Positions 1 through 12,031 of a DNA stretch of 64,000 bases are shown piece after piece. Made by a program: the position numbers and the translations under genes. The notes beneath the pieces are model-generated. The model had not been told where the DNA came from. It searched no databases and was given only the letters and a program-made list of their open reading frames with translations. The stretch's first letter is position 1, and each line of letters starts with the position of its first letter. This stretch comes from Cristatella mucedo (Eukaryota; Bryozoa; Phylactolaemata; Cristatellidae), in contig WPIO01000004.1 in assembly GCA_009760855.2 (NCBI GenBank), forward strand, positions 938,501 through 1,002,500, read 5' to 3'.

Positions 1-581
1 GAGTTGTCAACCAGCTGTAAACGCCTGCTTGCCCAAGGTACTGCCGGCCACTTCCAATGGTACTTGACAACCTTCCGCAGCTTCATTGAATTTTAGCAGC
101 CCGTGAGTTCGAGTCAACTAACATTATTATTTTGTGCTATAATTTTATTTAGTTGCTGATCTGGCCACGCCTACTTAAAAGTGTTTCTGGTCTTGCCTTT
201 CAATGTGAGAATGACGATGGACTTTCAAACAGAATGAAAACTCTGCCGTTACACCAGTTATTTTGAAGGTAGAAATGGATAATAATGTACGCACAATTTC
301 AGAAATTCATCACTAACAGGTGGCTTTATAATTTTAAGTACTGGAGTCGAAAAGAAATAGTCTCTTCGATCTAGCTAATCTCATTCCACTGCAGCAGCCA
401 GCTAGCTGATCGTACTTTTCTTACATAATCCATGCGATTGAGATCTAATAAATTTTAAGAAGAGTCCTATCAACGGGAAATTTGTTATATGTGAGTTCGC
501 TTTCGAGTAAAATTAGTTTTCTCTTACTGAAACTAAGAGTTGTCCCTACAACCTGAGCTAATATCCTGTCGCACTACTTAC

Positions 582-603
582 TATTCTGAGGAGGAGAGTC
601 GTT

Positions 604-640
<37 letters not shown>

Positions 641-747
641 TCGCCGTCTCCCTGTTCCTTGCTTCTCAATTCTTGGTCTACTGCGTGAGACAGAGAAGCA
701 GTCACCACCAAAAGCAGAAGGAATGCAGCAGCTGTATACCGAGGCAT
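582..747 (-). CDS. Secreted Asp-rich peptide, exon 1, tandem copy 1
   Basis: The frame starts at ATG 747 and encodes a signal peptide of about 22 residues (hydrophobic core AAAFLLLLVVTASLSHA), followed by an acidic segment with a run of about ten Asp encoded by a pure GAC tract. A longer in-frame start upstream would be TTG, so the first ATG is preferred. At 582 the frame reaches a perfect GTAAGT donor, conserved in copy 2, and an in-frame TAG follows a few bases later. The peptide therefore either ends here (57 residues) or continues in an exon I could not find. A signal followed by an acidic pro-region before a variable mature part is common in secreted peptide precursors. That reading is inference, and I do not recognise the family. 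Confidence 0.5.
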
Positions 748-804
748 TATTGCGGTCAAAAGACAATGCTCTAGTGAATGCCTTCACTACAGAAGACCCT
801 CGAA

Positions 805-811
805 TATATAT
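805..811 (-). promoter_or_regulatory. TATA-like element of peptide copy 1
   Basis: A TATATAT stretch lies about 58 bases upstream of ATG 747 on the minus strand, in flanking sequence conserved with copy 2. The spacing suits initiation about 30 bases downstream with a short 5' leader. Confidence 0.4.
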
Positions 812-2599
812 GTTTTTGTAAACGAGGGTAGCTAGCTTTGCACAAGCATCACTCTGAATCGTTTATTCAGAAGGATCGGTTGCATTAGTCCGAATTCGCT
901 GCTCTCAGAGCTGAACCACCCATGAGCGGCCGCTGGGACACGCCCTCTTACATCGACTACTTCAATTCATTGAAAAGGATTGGCGAGTACTTTTAGGTTT
1001 GTAAAGCCTTTCGTGAAAAAAAAATTCATTACATTCCCATTTATTACTCTATTTCTTAAAGCAGCATCTGCTGTGCAATTTGGCAAATTCGTCATGTATT
1101 GGCCGCAGTTTTTTTTTTTCTCTCCCCATAGTTTTCTGTCCAGGATAGCCACTGCAAGTATTGTCAAAGCAACACGTTTGATAATACAATCGTTTTCATG
1201 TCTATATGACAAGAAAATCAAATTTTAACCAGTAGCCACCTGCTGGTTACAGCTTATTTGTCTGCTACGTTGGCGGTAAAAGAAACAAGTTAACTATTAC
1301 ACTTAGTTCCTTGTCATTGAAGCGTTGTCGTGACAAACCTCTAAGCTACCTGATTAGCATTCATTAGCACGTAGCGTTAATTAGCTATGATTGCCGTAAA
1401 GAAACATGCGGTAGCTGCCCCTAAATTTAGATCGAATCTTTACTCAACACCGAAACCCAGGAGACCTAGAGGCTTGTGAGTGGCCGTGCATCATATGGAA
1501 TGATATAAAGAAGATAATGATATTTGCTGATTCAAAAGTGCTATATTTAAACCTTAGAAGAGCGATTAAAAGCTATCACCGCCGCTTGCAGTAGGAAATC
1601 AAGGACCTCCCGCTGCAGTTGACCCTACTGCCTCTGCTGAATGACTATCAATTCTCATTTCCTAACCTCGTCATGAACACCAGCCCAAGCGTCGATCCCG
1701 ATTAGGAACAGTCTCTTTAGCTGGCTCAACGAGACTAATCTACTTAATTATATCCAAAAGTGCCGTCTATGTGGAAAAGCGCCTATGAGATATGGGTGGC
1801 AAAGCAGACTCAAGCAGTACCCCCTTGGTCATTAGGGATAGCCGTACATACTTGACTCAAATCATCAAGATATCTATACGAACCTATTGCTTGCCCCTCA
1901 TTATTTATTACACATCTCAATCTGGTGGTCGATAATTGAACCGTCAACTGAGTACTTCAATTTTCAGGAGGAGGTCAGGCAGGTTATTAACATTCTTGCA
2001 TCAATAATGGAACCCACTAGTTTAGAATTCCAGTTTCTTTTTGAAATGCTCCTGTTCGGTTATACGAATCTACTGGGGCTGAATTATCTGCCAGCTAAAT
2101 CCGTCGCCATGTGCCTCAATCACAGCATCCGTTTAGATATGTTGATACAAAGTTAGGTACCTTGTCTCGAACGTCTCTCACCCCTTAGTTTCTGTTTTTA
2201 CGATATGAAAGAGTATATGAATAATGCAACATTATCTAAGAATTGTTGTGCTAAAAGGAGTTGGTTTGCATGTTAGTTTGTCTGCATTTAAGCACTATTA
2301 ACTTATTGGTAAAATTCAGTGACTAACAAAGACATGACCGCCCTTTACAAGAATAGTGGTCTTCACACCGGCTGCCAACTTTACTCTTATTTTGTGGGCT
2401 TTTCGCTTCTTTTTGTAACAGTTTTCTATCATGTCGGCTTACAAATCACAAAGACTTTGCAGGAAATGTCAAGGGTCCAGAAATAGTAAAGTTAAAGTAC
2501 GTCGTAATGGTAGTCGGAGTGAGTTCCAGGCTTTGTGATAATACGACCTAAGGGCCTGGTTTTCAACGGAATTGAGGTTTACACGAGGTATTGGTAAAC

Positions 2600-3190
2600 A
2601 GTTAAATTCCAAAACGTGGCTTGTACGATGCGTAGCCAGCTTAGGGGAGTAGATCTGATAGGTCGACTGGAGCCAAATAAGAAAGGGACCTAAACGTGGG
2701 CGACAAAACCTTGACATCGATCTGCTGCTTAAATGGTAGCCAGTGCAGGTCAGCGAGAAGTATTGTGATGAGGCAACCGCGACGGTCACAAAACGCAAGC
2801 ACAGCAACAGAGTTGTGCACCAACTGGAAGCGTCTAATTGCACACGCCGGTAGACCAGCAAGCAGTCAGCTACAGAAGTCGACTAAATGTCACGAATGCA
2901 ACGACCGACTTAAATGTTATATGCTCGTCTAAACAAGTCCTATTTAGTCTTAGATATTTTTATAGCAGGAAGTAGGCTGACTTGATCTCAGAGCTGATTT
3001 GGTTGTCTAACGAAAGTTCAATTTGGAAAATGACACCTTTATTACGTGCAGATTCAACAGGAGCTAGCTGGCAGAACCGATTGTTGTACAGCGTTAGTGT
3101 TTCCAATTTCTGAATCACACTTGGTTTGCCGATTGCTAGTAAGACAATTTTATAATCATTTAGTTCATAGACGTTTGCTACGTATATGCT
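2600..3190 (-). mobile_element. L2/CR1-type LINE, reverse-transcriptase C-terminus (copy 1)
   Basis: The minus strand encodes, with frameshifts, the end of a non-LTR reverse transcriptase, including LADLHWLPFKQQIDVKVLS, typical of the L2/CR1 region after the polymerase core. A second, more degraded piece of the same region lies at 3395-3530, across the unit junction. No intact frame remains. Confidence 0.7.
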
Positions 3191-4068
3191 TCATATGAGC
3201 ATACAAATATGCTACTTATATGCGAATGTCATCAATGCATGCACCAACTGAGCTGAAAGGCTTTGACAGATTGAACTTTGGCTCGTAGGTATAATTTTGA
3301 TAAAAATAATAACAATAATAATAATACTAAATAATAACACATTTGATGAATCGCCCTCGGAGACAGCAATCTCCTAGTCAATATCAAATCCGCAAGTCAA
3401 TACGCAGCTTGATGGGCTACCGTGCTGGTCGATAAGAAGTGGTGACATGTAGAAAAAGTTTTACTGACTACATGCAAGCCGAGCTACCGAGTTGTCAACC
3501 AGCTGTAAACGCCTGCTTGCCCAAGGTACTGCCGGCCACTTCCAATGGTACTTGACAACCTCATTTAGCTTCATTGAATTTTAGCAGCCCGTGAGTTCGC
3601 GTTAAATAAAATTTTTATTTTGTGCTATAATTTTAATTAGTTGCTGATCTGGCCACGCCTACTTAAAAGTGTTGCTGGTCTTGCTTTCCAACATAGGAAT
3701 GACGATGGATTTTCACACATTATGAAAACTCTGCCGTTACACCATGCATCTTGAATTTAGAAATGGGTAGTAACGTACCCACAATTTCAGAAATTCATCA
3801 CTAACAGGTGGCTTCATTATTTTAAGTAATCGAGTCGAAAATAAAGAGTCTCTTCGATCTAGTTAATCTCATTCCACTGTAGCAGCCAGCTAGCAGATCG
3901 TACTTTTCTTACATAACGATGCGATTCAGATCTAATACCTTTTAAGAAGAGTCTTAATAGTGTGAAATTTGTTTCGTGTTAGTTTGCTTTCGCATACAAT
4001 TTGTTTGCTCTTACTGAAACTAAGAGTTGTACCTACAACCTGAGCTAATATCCTGTCGAACTACTTAC

Positions 4069-4237
4069 TCGTCCCAGGAGGACTGTCGTTGTCGTTGTCA
4101 TCACCGTTGTCGTTGTCATCGCCGTTGACGTTGACGTCTTCCTGTTTCTTGCTCCCTAACTCTTGGTTGTCTGCATGCGACAGAGAAGCAGTCACCACCA
4201 AAAGCAGAAGGAATGCAGCAGCTGTACACAGAGCCAT
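4069..4237 (-). CDS. Secreted acidic peptide, exon 1, tandem copy 2
   Basis: This is the paralogue of the exon at 582-747. Sixteen codons of the signal core are identical at the nucleotide level. The segment after the cleavage site has diverged mostly by replacement changes: the poly-Asp run is replaced by Asp/Asn/Gly repeats such as GDDNDNGDDNDND. The exon is one codon longer and ends at the same GTAAGT donor, again followed by an in-frame TAG. Start, frame, donor and promoter element are all kept in both copies, which argues for a real gene. It is still only two sequences, and the function is unknown. Confidence 0.5.
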
Positions 4238-4294
4238 TATTGCGGTCAAAAGACGACGCTCTAGTGAATGCGTTCACTACAGAAAACCCTCAAA

Positions 4295-4301
4295 TATATA
4301 T
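4295..4301 (-). promoter_or_regulatory. TATA-like element of peptide copy 2
   Basis: This is the counterpart of the element at 805-811, with the same distance to the start codon (4237). The flanking tttacaaaaacatatatatt is conserved apart from single-base changes. Confidence 0.4.
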
Positions 4302-6064
4302 GTTTTTGTAAACGAGAGTAGCAAGCGTTGCACAAGGATCATCTGAGTCATTTATTGAGCAGGATCGGTTGCATCAGTCCGAGTTAGCTGTTCCCAGAAC
4401 TGAACCACCCATGAGGGGCCGCTGGGACACGCCCTTTTGCATCGGCTACTTCAATTCATTCAAAAGGATTGGCGAGTACTTTTAGGGTTGTAAAGCCTTT
4501 TGCGAAAAGAAATATTTCCATTGCCTTTTATTTCGTTATTTCTTAAAGCAGCATCTGCTGTGCAATTTCGCAAATTCGTCATGTATTGGCCGCAGTTTTT
4601 TTCTCTCCCCATATTTTTCTGTCCAGTCTAGCAAGGGCAAGTATTGTCAAAGCAATACGGTTCGATAATACAATCGTTTTCATGTCTATAAGATAAGCAA
4701 ATCAATTTTCACCCAGTAGCCATCTGCTGCTTACAGCTTATTTGACTGCTACTTTGGCGGTGAACGAGACAAGTAAGCTAATAGACTTAGTTCCTTGTCA
4801 TTGAAGCATTGTCGTGACACACCTCTAGGCTACCTGAATAGCATTCATTCGCGCATAGCATTCCTCAGCTACGATTGCCGTAAAGAAACATGCGGTAGCT
4901 GCCCCAGAATTTAGATCGAATCTTTACTTAAAACCGAAACCCTAAAGACCTAGTGGCTTGTGAGTGACCGGGCATCATCAGGAATGATATGAAAAAGATA
5001 ATGATATTTGCTAATTCAAAAGTGTTATGTTTAAACCTTAGAAGAGCGTTTAAAAGTTATGCCAACCGCTTGCAGTAGGAAATCAAGGACGTCCAGCTGC
5101 AGTTGACCCTACTGCCTCTGCTGAATGACTATCAATTCTCATTTCCCAACCTCGTCATGAACACCAGCCCAAGCGTCGATCCCGATTAGGAACAGTCTCT
5201 TTAGCTGGCTCAACGAGACTAATCTACTTAATTATATCCAAAAGTGTCGTCTATGTGGAAAAGCGCCTATGAGATATGGGAGGCAAAGCAGACTCAAGCA
5301 GTACCCCGTTGGCCATTAGGGATAGCCATACATACTTTACTCAGATCATCGAGATATCTATACGAACCTATTGCTTGCCCCTCATTATTTATTACACATC
5401 TCAATCCGGTGGTCGATGTTTCAACCGTCAACTGAGTACTTCAATTTTCAGGAGGAGGTCAGGCAGGTTATTAACATTCTTGCATCAATAATGGCTCCCA
5501 CTAGTTTAGAATTCCAGTCTTTTTTTGAAATGCTGCTGTTCGGTTATGCGAAGCTACTGGGGCTGAATTATGTACAAGCTAAATCCGTCGCCATGTGCCT
5601 CAATCACAGCATCCGTTTAGATACGCTGAGACAAGTTAGATATCCTGTCTCGAACGTCCCTCACCCCTTAGTTTTTTCTTTTACGATTTTAAACAACTTC
5701 TGAATATTGCAACATTATCAAAGTATTGTTGTGCTAAAATGAAAAGGTTCGCATATTACTGAATTATCCACATTTATGCATTATTAACTTACTGGTAACA
5801 TTCAGCATCTAACAAAGACATGCCTGCCCCTTACAACAACAGTGGTATTCACACCGGCTACCAACTTTACTCTTATTTTGCGGGCTTTTCGCGTCTTTTT
5901 GTAATAGTTGTCTATGTGTAGGTGCACAGACCACAAAGACTTTTCAGGAAATGTCATGTGCCTAGAAATAGTAAAGTTAGAGTATGTCGTAATGGTAGTC
6001 GGAGTGGGTTCCAAGCTTTGTGATAATACGACCTAAAGGCGCTGGTTTTCAAAGCATTTGAGGT

Positions 6065-6670
6065 TTACACGAGGTAGTGGTAAACAGTTAAATTCCAAAA
6101 AGTGGCTGGTACACGATGCGTAGCCAGGTTAGGGGAGTAGATCTGATAGGTCGGCTGGAGCCAAAGGAGGACGGGACCTAAAAGTGGGCGACAAAGCCTT
6201 GACATCGATCCGCTGCTTGACTGGTAGCCAGTGCAGGTCGGAGAGAAGTATTGTGATGCTGCAACTGCGAAGCTCACGAAATGTAAGCCCAGCTGCAGAG
6301 TTGTGCACCAACTGTAAGCGCCTGATTGCACACGCCGATAGACCAGCGAGATGTCAGCTACAGAAGTCAACTGAATGTCACAAATGCAGTGACCAACCTA
6401 GATGTTATATGCCTGTCTAAACAAGTCTTACTTAGTTTTAGCAATTTTATGTAGCAGGAAGTAGGCTGACTTTATTGTGGAGCTGATTTGGCCGTCTAAC
6501 GAAAGTTCACTTCGGAAAATGACACCTATATTACGTACAGATTCAACAGGAGCTAGCTGGCAGAACCGATTGCGTTACAGTGTTAGTGTTTCCGATTTCT
6601 GAATTACACTTGGTTTGCCCATTGCTAGTAAGACAGTTTTATTATCATTTAGTTCATTGACATTAGCTAC
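6065..6670 (-). mobile_element. L2/CR1-type LINE, reverse-transcriptase C-terminus (copy 2)
   Basis: This is the same insertion as at 2600-3190, duplicated with the unit. It encodes LLSDLHWLPVKQRIDVKALS in one frame and later segments in another, so it is non-functional. Confidence 0.7.
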
Positions 6671-6921
6671 AATCCATTTGCGGATGTCATTAATGCATGC
6701 AGCAACAGGGCTGAGAGACTTTGATGGATTGCTCTATGGCTGGGAGGTATAACATTGATAATAAATTATAACCTATTTGATGAATCGCCCTCAGAGACAG
6801 CAATCTGCTAGTCAATACCAAATCTTCAAGTCAATACGCTGCTTAATTGGCTACTTTGCTGGTCAGCAAGAAGTGGTGACATGTGGAAAAAGCTTCACTG
6901 ACTACAAGCAAGCCGAGCACC

Positions 6922-7258
6922 GAGTTGTGAACCATTTGTAAGCGCCTGCTTGCCCACGGTATTGCCGGCCACTTCCATCGGTACTTGACAACCTTATGCG
7001 GCTTCATCGAATTTTAGCAGCCCGTGAGTTCGAGTCAAATAAAATTATTAATTTGTGCTATAATTTTAATTAGTTGCTGATCTGGTCACGCCTACTTTAA
7101 AGTGTTGCTGGTCTTGCCTTCCAAATTAAGAATGAGGATGGACTTTCACACAGTATGAAAACTCTGCCGTTACACCAGTTATTTTGAAGGTAGAAATAGG
7201 TAGTAATGTACCCACAATTTCAGAAATTTATCAATAACAGGCGGCTTTATCGTTTTAA
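6922..7258. repeat. Tandem unit, truncated copy 3
   Basis: The third copy begins at the junction motif near 6922 and follows the start of the unit. It loses similarity after the stretch reading taacaggcggctttatcg at about 7258. It ends before the peptide exon, so it contributes no gene. Confidence 0.85.
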
Positions 7259-9351
7259 TTAGGACTAACTTATGGATTTAGCCGAACGCGTCAGCTGGAT
7301 GATGGAAGCCTTTGGCGGCAATCTCGAGATAATTCAAGAATGATCCTACTTTTGAAGGTGAAGGCCGTCTGAACAGGGTTTCAAAAGAAAATCATTATCG
7401 GTTGTTGAAGATTTGGTAATATATGAATTAATTAACTTTATATATGTCGGTTTCTGAAAACTTTAGTTAAAAGTTTTATTCAACTAGTTTTCACAGCTAT
7501 GTGAATAGCGGTTTTTAATGGCCGTAGAAGAACACAAACTGCAGTAGCTAATCGCATTGCTCGATGCAAGACTATGCCCATGAACAAGATCAACTCGCGC
7601 AATTTTTGCGTGGATTTCTCAATATTTTGCTAGCTCTTGTTGTGTTTGCGGTTTAGTCTCACTGGTCAGCACACTTGCCCATGCATAAAGCTGAAATATC
7701 TGATGCGATGGCCAAGACTTCCAACTGCGCCGCGGCCTATGTTTAGCCCGAAGCTTTGACCGTAGGCATGTGCATGCAAGGGCAGCAGGAACTTTGCGAA
7801 AAGGAAGGTTTTTCTGTCGGTTGTCAGTCTGATAACATTTTAGGTGTGCTCACACTATGTTGAATTTGTGTCCGATATCCATCTGACCATGTGTATTTTT
7901 AGTACAGTTGAGTATCAGTTCAGCAATTATGAAAAGATTTCAGCTTAAAATGCGTAATTAAAATAGCATATACATTGAACTTTTTTAGAGGGCCCCCTAA
8001 CTTCAAAGGCAATATTCGCATATAAGTGCAACGGATTAATCCATGTGAGTTCTAATTGAGATCGTGCTTAGTTTAGTTAAACTTGTTGCTACTCTCACAC
8101 GTAACACCCACATAGTCTTGGTGGCTTTGTGGAGGTACAGACGAAGATAAATGCAGTCATCCTTTAGTTAAATTTTTGGCTACACTCATTCCAGCCGATT
8201 GTTCGACGCTCAGCTCCGCTCTGGGCATCCATTTGCATTCGAATGCTTTCGCCGGTCAAGCGTAAACACAAGGATTGGCAAGAGATTTTCTATTTAAGGT
8301 CTCGGAATATCTGCTAGCTCGGCTGTTCTCGCAAAGTCGAATCTTTCAAGGCTGTCTTACCCATTGGCTCCTTCCGAGGCCAGCCAAATGGTTCGTGAAA
8401 TGGCTATCCGCCAGCTTTCATTGCAGGCCATGCTGAATCAACACCCATGCAGTAGTATACAGGTAGGTTCTGCTCAACCGAACGCGTAAAACTGCACACA
8501 CCTACAAGTAAGGCTGCTTCCACTGTTAGTTAGGACTGTTTCTCTTCTGCTGGATTGATATTCTCTTTGTGACCGATTACTTAGTACATACACTCATGCT
8601 TATTTATAGAGATCCCATACAAGTTTCACGTGATAGACATGAGACTCTGCATTTGAACAAATAGGCCAGATTCAGCTAGGACTCGCTCAGACTGGCTACA
8701 CTATTCTGAAACCTGTCTCACCGCCAAAGAATTTAGCCCCAACCAAAAGTGCTCCTTAAAAGAGTAATCATATTAACAGATTGCCAAGTCTTCCTGAAAA
8801 AACTCATTAGCCAATTAAACGTTCAGCTGTGCTACTGCCTAGGGCTGCAAATGAAATTCCTATCTGTCGCTTGTCTAATGTCGGTGTTGTTGGAAACAAG
8901 GCATTCACACCTATTAAATCTGTCCCAAGGGCTGCTAAATTGTCTACCAATCTGCCTAGCATGAGATTTAATTGCAAAGCCTACTGAATGTGCACGCCAA
9001 CACTGACGTGCTGGTACCAGTAAATGAGTAAGGCTGCTTCCTGTATCCGCTTGGCGAATCAGCCGTCCGTTCGATCAATGTGGTCTTCCTGAAAAATTCC
9101 TGGATACACCAACGCTAAAATATACAGGTGCGTTCACATTTTGAGGTGATTAACAGGATATCCTGCACGTCCATCGATGGGTCGGCTTCAGCTGAGACCG
9201 GCTCAGACTCAGACTATGCCTTGTTCAATCCTACCTCAAGCTGATAAAAACAATTTTCCTCTCATAAAACAGGTTCATAAAAAGTAAATTATTAATTGTA
9301 GTATTACTTTGGTTCCAAGAATACCTAGATAATAATACCTAATCTCTGTTC
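7259..9351. other. Intergenic, no supported gene
   Basis: The stretch holds only short broken frames. A small copy of repeat family C lies at 8096-8155. A possible 51-codon minus-strand frame near 8810-8962 has no other support. Confidence 0.5.
8096..8155 (+). repeat. Repeat family C, fragment
   Basis: It shares the pattern cgtaacacccacatag...ggctttgtgga...acagacg...gata with copies at 34225, 38895 and 39230. The element class is unknown. Confidence 0.55.
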
Positions 9352-9696
9352 ATGTGCTTGATAGCTTACAGAAAAAGAACTAGTCATTTGTTTATGCGAA
9401 ACAAAGTAACCTGGCCACGTATGTGCAAACGTTTACAGCTACCATCTAACTACAGTTTTGCAAAAGAAAAGGACATTATAGACTCGCGACCATCGAGTTG
9501 TCAGTCGGAACCTTGGTTTGATGAAAAATTCAATCGCAAGCAGCTCAGCAAAGCACTCGGGGATAGGAAGACAAACTGGCGATCAGCTGTTGTCAGCTGT
9601 AGCCAGGGCTGTACCTGTTGTCCACAGTCACGAAAAGCACCGTTACTAATTCACAGTAGAGAAACAAGGCAATTCAATTGGACACGGCATTGTTGA
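9352..9696 (+). CDS. Unrecognised ORF with Cys-rich end
   Basis: An ATG-started frame of 114 codons has a clustered-cysteine C-terminus (CSQGCTCC). I see no signal peptide, domain, splice structure or duplicate supporting it. It may be chance. Confidence 0.12.
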   Translation: MCLIAYRKRTSHLFMRNKVTWPRMCKRLQLPSNYSFAKEKDIIDSRPSSCQSEPWFDEKFNRKQLSKALGDRKTNWRSAVVSCSQGCTCCPQSRKAPLLIHSRETRQFNWTRHC

Positions 9697-10159
9697 GTTG
9701 GCCGTGACAACATCAGTAGGCAATTACATGAGGCTACGAGTAGGCTGCTAGCCATTTACAGCGGGCCTATGCTCAGATCCGTTAGGTCTCTGAAGGTTGA
9801 GGTTGAGTTGTACAGAGTTATGAAAGCTAAATACACTCTATTCAAGCTGAACGAGAAATCTTTACGTACGCCGGCGACCTAAAGAAACATACTTACCCGT
9901 GCAGGAAAGGGTGGCGATTTAGGCGGAAATATGCCTAGATATATTGGTGCTTCGGCTTAAATCGCCGGGACTCTACTCCACATAGGATTTCACTGTGATC
10001 CTAGACGTATATTTAGATCTTTTTCAGAATGTCAGAATCCCAAGTGCAATGACTCTTAGTGGACTTTATTACATGCTTACAACAGGAAAAAGTCACAAAG
10101 TACACAGATAATAAGTATTTTTCCAACCATTTTTCCGAAGCCGGGAACCCTACGGGAAT

Positions 10160-10345
10160 AAGGGCCGTGATAGCCCTTGAAGGTAAGGTTCTCGCTCTTG
10201 ACGACGGAGGTCGTAGGTTCGAATCCTGAGGTGAGCGATCCTTTTTAACCGCTGCAATCGGTGGAGATAACCGCAAAGGCTCTTCTGTCACTATGCAAAA
10301 GAGGCTGTTAAATCAGCTAGTATTTATTTATTTACTTAATAAGGA
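10160..10345 (+). mobile_element. SINE-A (tRNA-headed)
   Basis: The copy has an internal B box ggttcgaatcc and the family core (gcaaaggctcttctgtc...gaggctgttaaatcagctag). It ends in a tatttatttattta tail. Confidence 0.75.
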
Positions 10346-10432
10346 TCGCCACTGCAGGATTCGAACCTACGACCTCGGGGTCAAGGTCATGTAAAGCAAC
10401 CGCCTTACCTAGTGGGTCACCATGGCTCACTC
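10346..10432 (-). mobile_element. SINE-A, head fragment
   Basis: The minus-strand head contains the B box (antisense ggattcgaacc) and the long paired arm. It abuts the tail of the previous copy and stops where the next begins, giving a nested or rearranged cluster. Confidence 0.65.
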
Positions 10433-10525
10433 TATTGCCAACTGCAGGCCCTGGTTATAGTCGTTAACGCTTTTATGCCGTTTTGCCCAACGAGGCTGTT
10501 AAATCAGCTAACATTTATCTATACA
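10433..10525 (+). mobile_element. SINE-A, 3' half
   Basis: Only a degraded core and the end cgaggctgttaaatcagctaacatttat remain. The tRNA-like head is missing. Confidence 0.55.
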
Positions 10526-11049
10526 GTCACTCCTGTGGACTGGCCGAATCAATCACCGGATCTTTACTCAATCGATGGGATGAAGTCGAGTGAAATTTGC
10601 TGCAACCGGTTGTCCCTATCTGTTGATGCACTTTAAACACGTGCAAAGTCTCTGGCGCAGCATAACGGCTTACATTTTTGAGCTTTACATTTTGGCAGCT
10701 CCCTACCAGGGTGGGTTCAATATGTCTTTGCATATAACAGAGGTTGAAATTCATATTGATTCAGTAAACTATGCACAATACTTAATAATTACCAGGGGAA
10801 ATTGCGTTTTCTTAATACAACCAGCGGTCATGTTTTTGGTGTCACCTGAGTTAGATATCTACTCAAAATGCAGGTTAGTAGGCAGCCATCATTAAAGCTG
10901 TCCGAAGGCGATCGGGTTTTTACATTATTCCAAGCATACGTACAAGGGAGAAAGTAACCACTTCTTGCTGTCAACAAAAGGAGGCTATCAGACGTTGTCA
11001 CACCCAGGCATACAAATCGTTCGCTCAGGCTAGTCTTTCTTTCAGTAAT

Positions 11050-11740
11050 AAAGAGAATCATCGTGACTATCCTACGGACACAAAAGTGCGTGTATTCTAT
11101 GTAGCTACCTTAAAGTCCGAGATGAAATTTAACGATCTTTATATTGCCGTATATCTGAATCTGTTTTGATCATATTTCTTTCATCAAGAGGAAGTATTTT
11201 CATGGTTCCGTTTGTTTTTTCATCGCTACCGAATGTGCAACCGGCAAAGAGGAAGGTTCGTTTCCGTTGCGAAGTACAACTCCCTTTAAACAGCCATTTG
11301 ATGTAGATGCTCCACTAAGTTGGATTATAGCACTTTTCCATTTGGTTAACTAGACCTTTGAAATTGCAGCAATAAACTTTGTAATCCTTTGTTGAAAATA
11401 ATGGAAGAAAATCTTATCGCAATATATATACCACAAAAATTTAGGAATAGGCTTAAAGAAATTTCACTTTTTTAATGTAGAACTGAAAAACACTCCATCG
11501 AATGTTTTTTGGCAGGTCAAGGTCTCTCACTAAGTCATCAAGACCATATTGTGAGTATAGTATAGGCATTGGAACATATGAACCATCACAGCTGTCATCA
11601 ACGTTACCTTCAGTTAAACTTCAATCAATGTCAGTCAATATATCATCAACTGTATCAGGTGGAACAGGATGTCCCACCTCCACCCTGTGCAGTAAAGACC
11701 GTATTGCAGATAGTAGATTAGAATATTCAAGGTTATGCTT
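11050..11740 (-). pseudogene. Decayed member of the 'LGLQGGY...CFLCLWDSR' metazoan family
   Basis: Minus-strand segments in shifting frames read LDDLVRDLDLPKN, FKGVVLRNGNEPSSLPVAHS and LGL*GSYIEYTHFC in the correct order. They match the order of motifs I recall in a large uncharacterised, multicopy protein family of cnidarians, arthropods and molluscs (DLVRDLNLSK, then a LxNGN...PIAHS segment, then LGLQGGYTKYxCFLCLWDSR). That family is probably mobile-element-associated, which is inference. Several stops and frameshifts show this copy is dead. Confidence 0.55.
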
Positions 11741-12031
11741 ATTCTTCCTCTGAAGCCCTTCACGTTAGTGATGCAGAATTAACTATCCAAAAAGTGGTCT
11801 CTTTGTCCTCACCAAATCATCGGTGCTCGAAATTTAATGCGTTTGCTTTGACCTTTAATCCCTCGTCTCTAATTTTCTGCACGTGGCTTGCACGCCTTAA
11901 GAAGTACTTGATAATAGATGTCTTATCTTGGATGTCTTATCCTGATCTCCAAGTCTTCATTCGAAGGAAGCATGATATCAGTGTTTGATGAATGTAGCAA
12001 TCGGTAGCCGCTGCTCTTTCGTCAAAAATCT

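Larger units (their letters stand above)
1..3488. repeat. Tandem ~3.49 kb unit, copy 1
   Basis: Positions 1-3488 recur at 3489-6921 with a constant offset of about +3484 to +3490 (for example 540 to 4027, 922 to 4410, 2812 to 6300). The similarity is high by eye, with small indels. The unit contains a minus-strand signal-peptide exon, its TATA-like element, a SINE-A remnant near 1560-1625 and minus-strand LINE sequence. The first base of the window already lies inside the unit, so the array probably extends to the left. Confidence 0.9.
3489..6921. repeat. Tandem ~3.49 kb unit, copy 2
   Basis: This is the second full copy of the unit, about 55 bases shorter than copy 1. Part of the difference is loss of the AAT-rich stretch that copy 1 has near 3300-3345. 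It keeps the same order of peptide exon, TATA-like element, SINE-A remnant (5044-5109) and LINE fragment. Confidence 0.9.

Noticed and set aside
1887-2156. Plus-strand ORF kept open in both tandem units (also 5371-5703)
   Set aside because: Between copies I count about one synonymous and over ten replacement changes, so there is no sign of protein conservation. The frames also start at TTG.
7563-7860. About 100 codons with only two stops, with a hydrophobic stretch and several cysteines
   Set aside because: Two stops in 100 codons is not far enough from chance, and there is no second copy or recognised family.
10160-10300. Possible genuine tRNA gene at a B-box match
   Set aside because: The match belongs to the tRNA-headed SINE-A family. 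The acceptor stem and normal tRNA length are absent in every copy.
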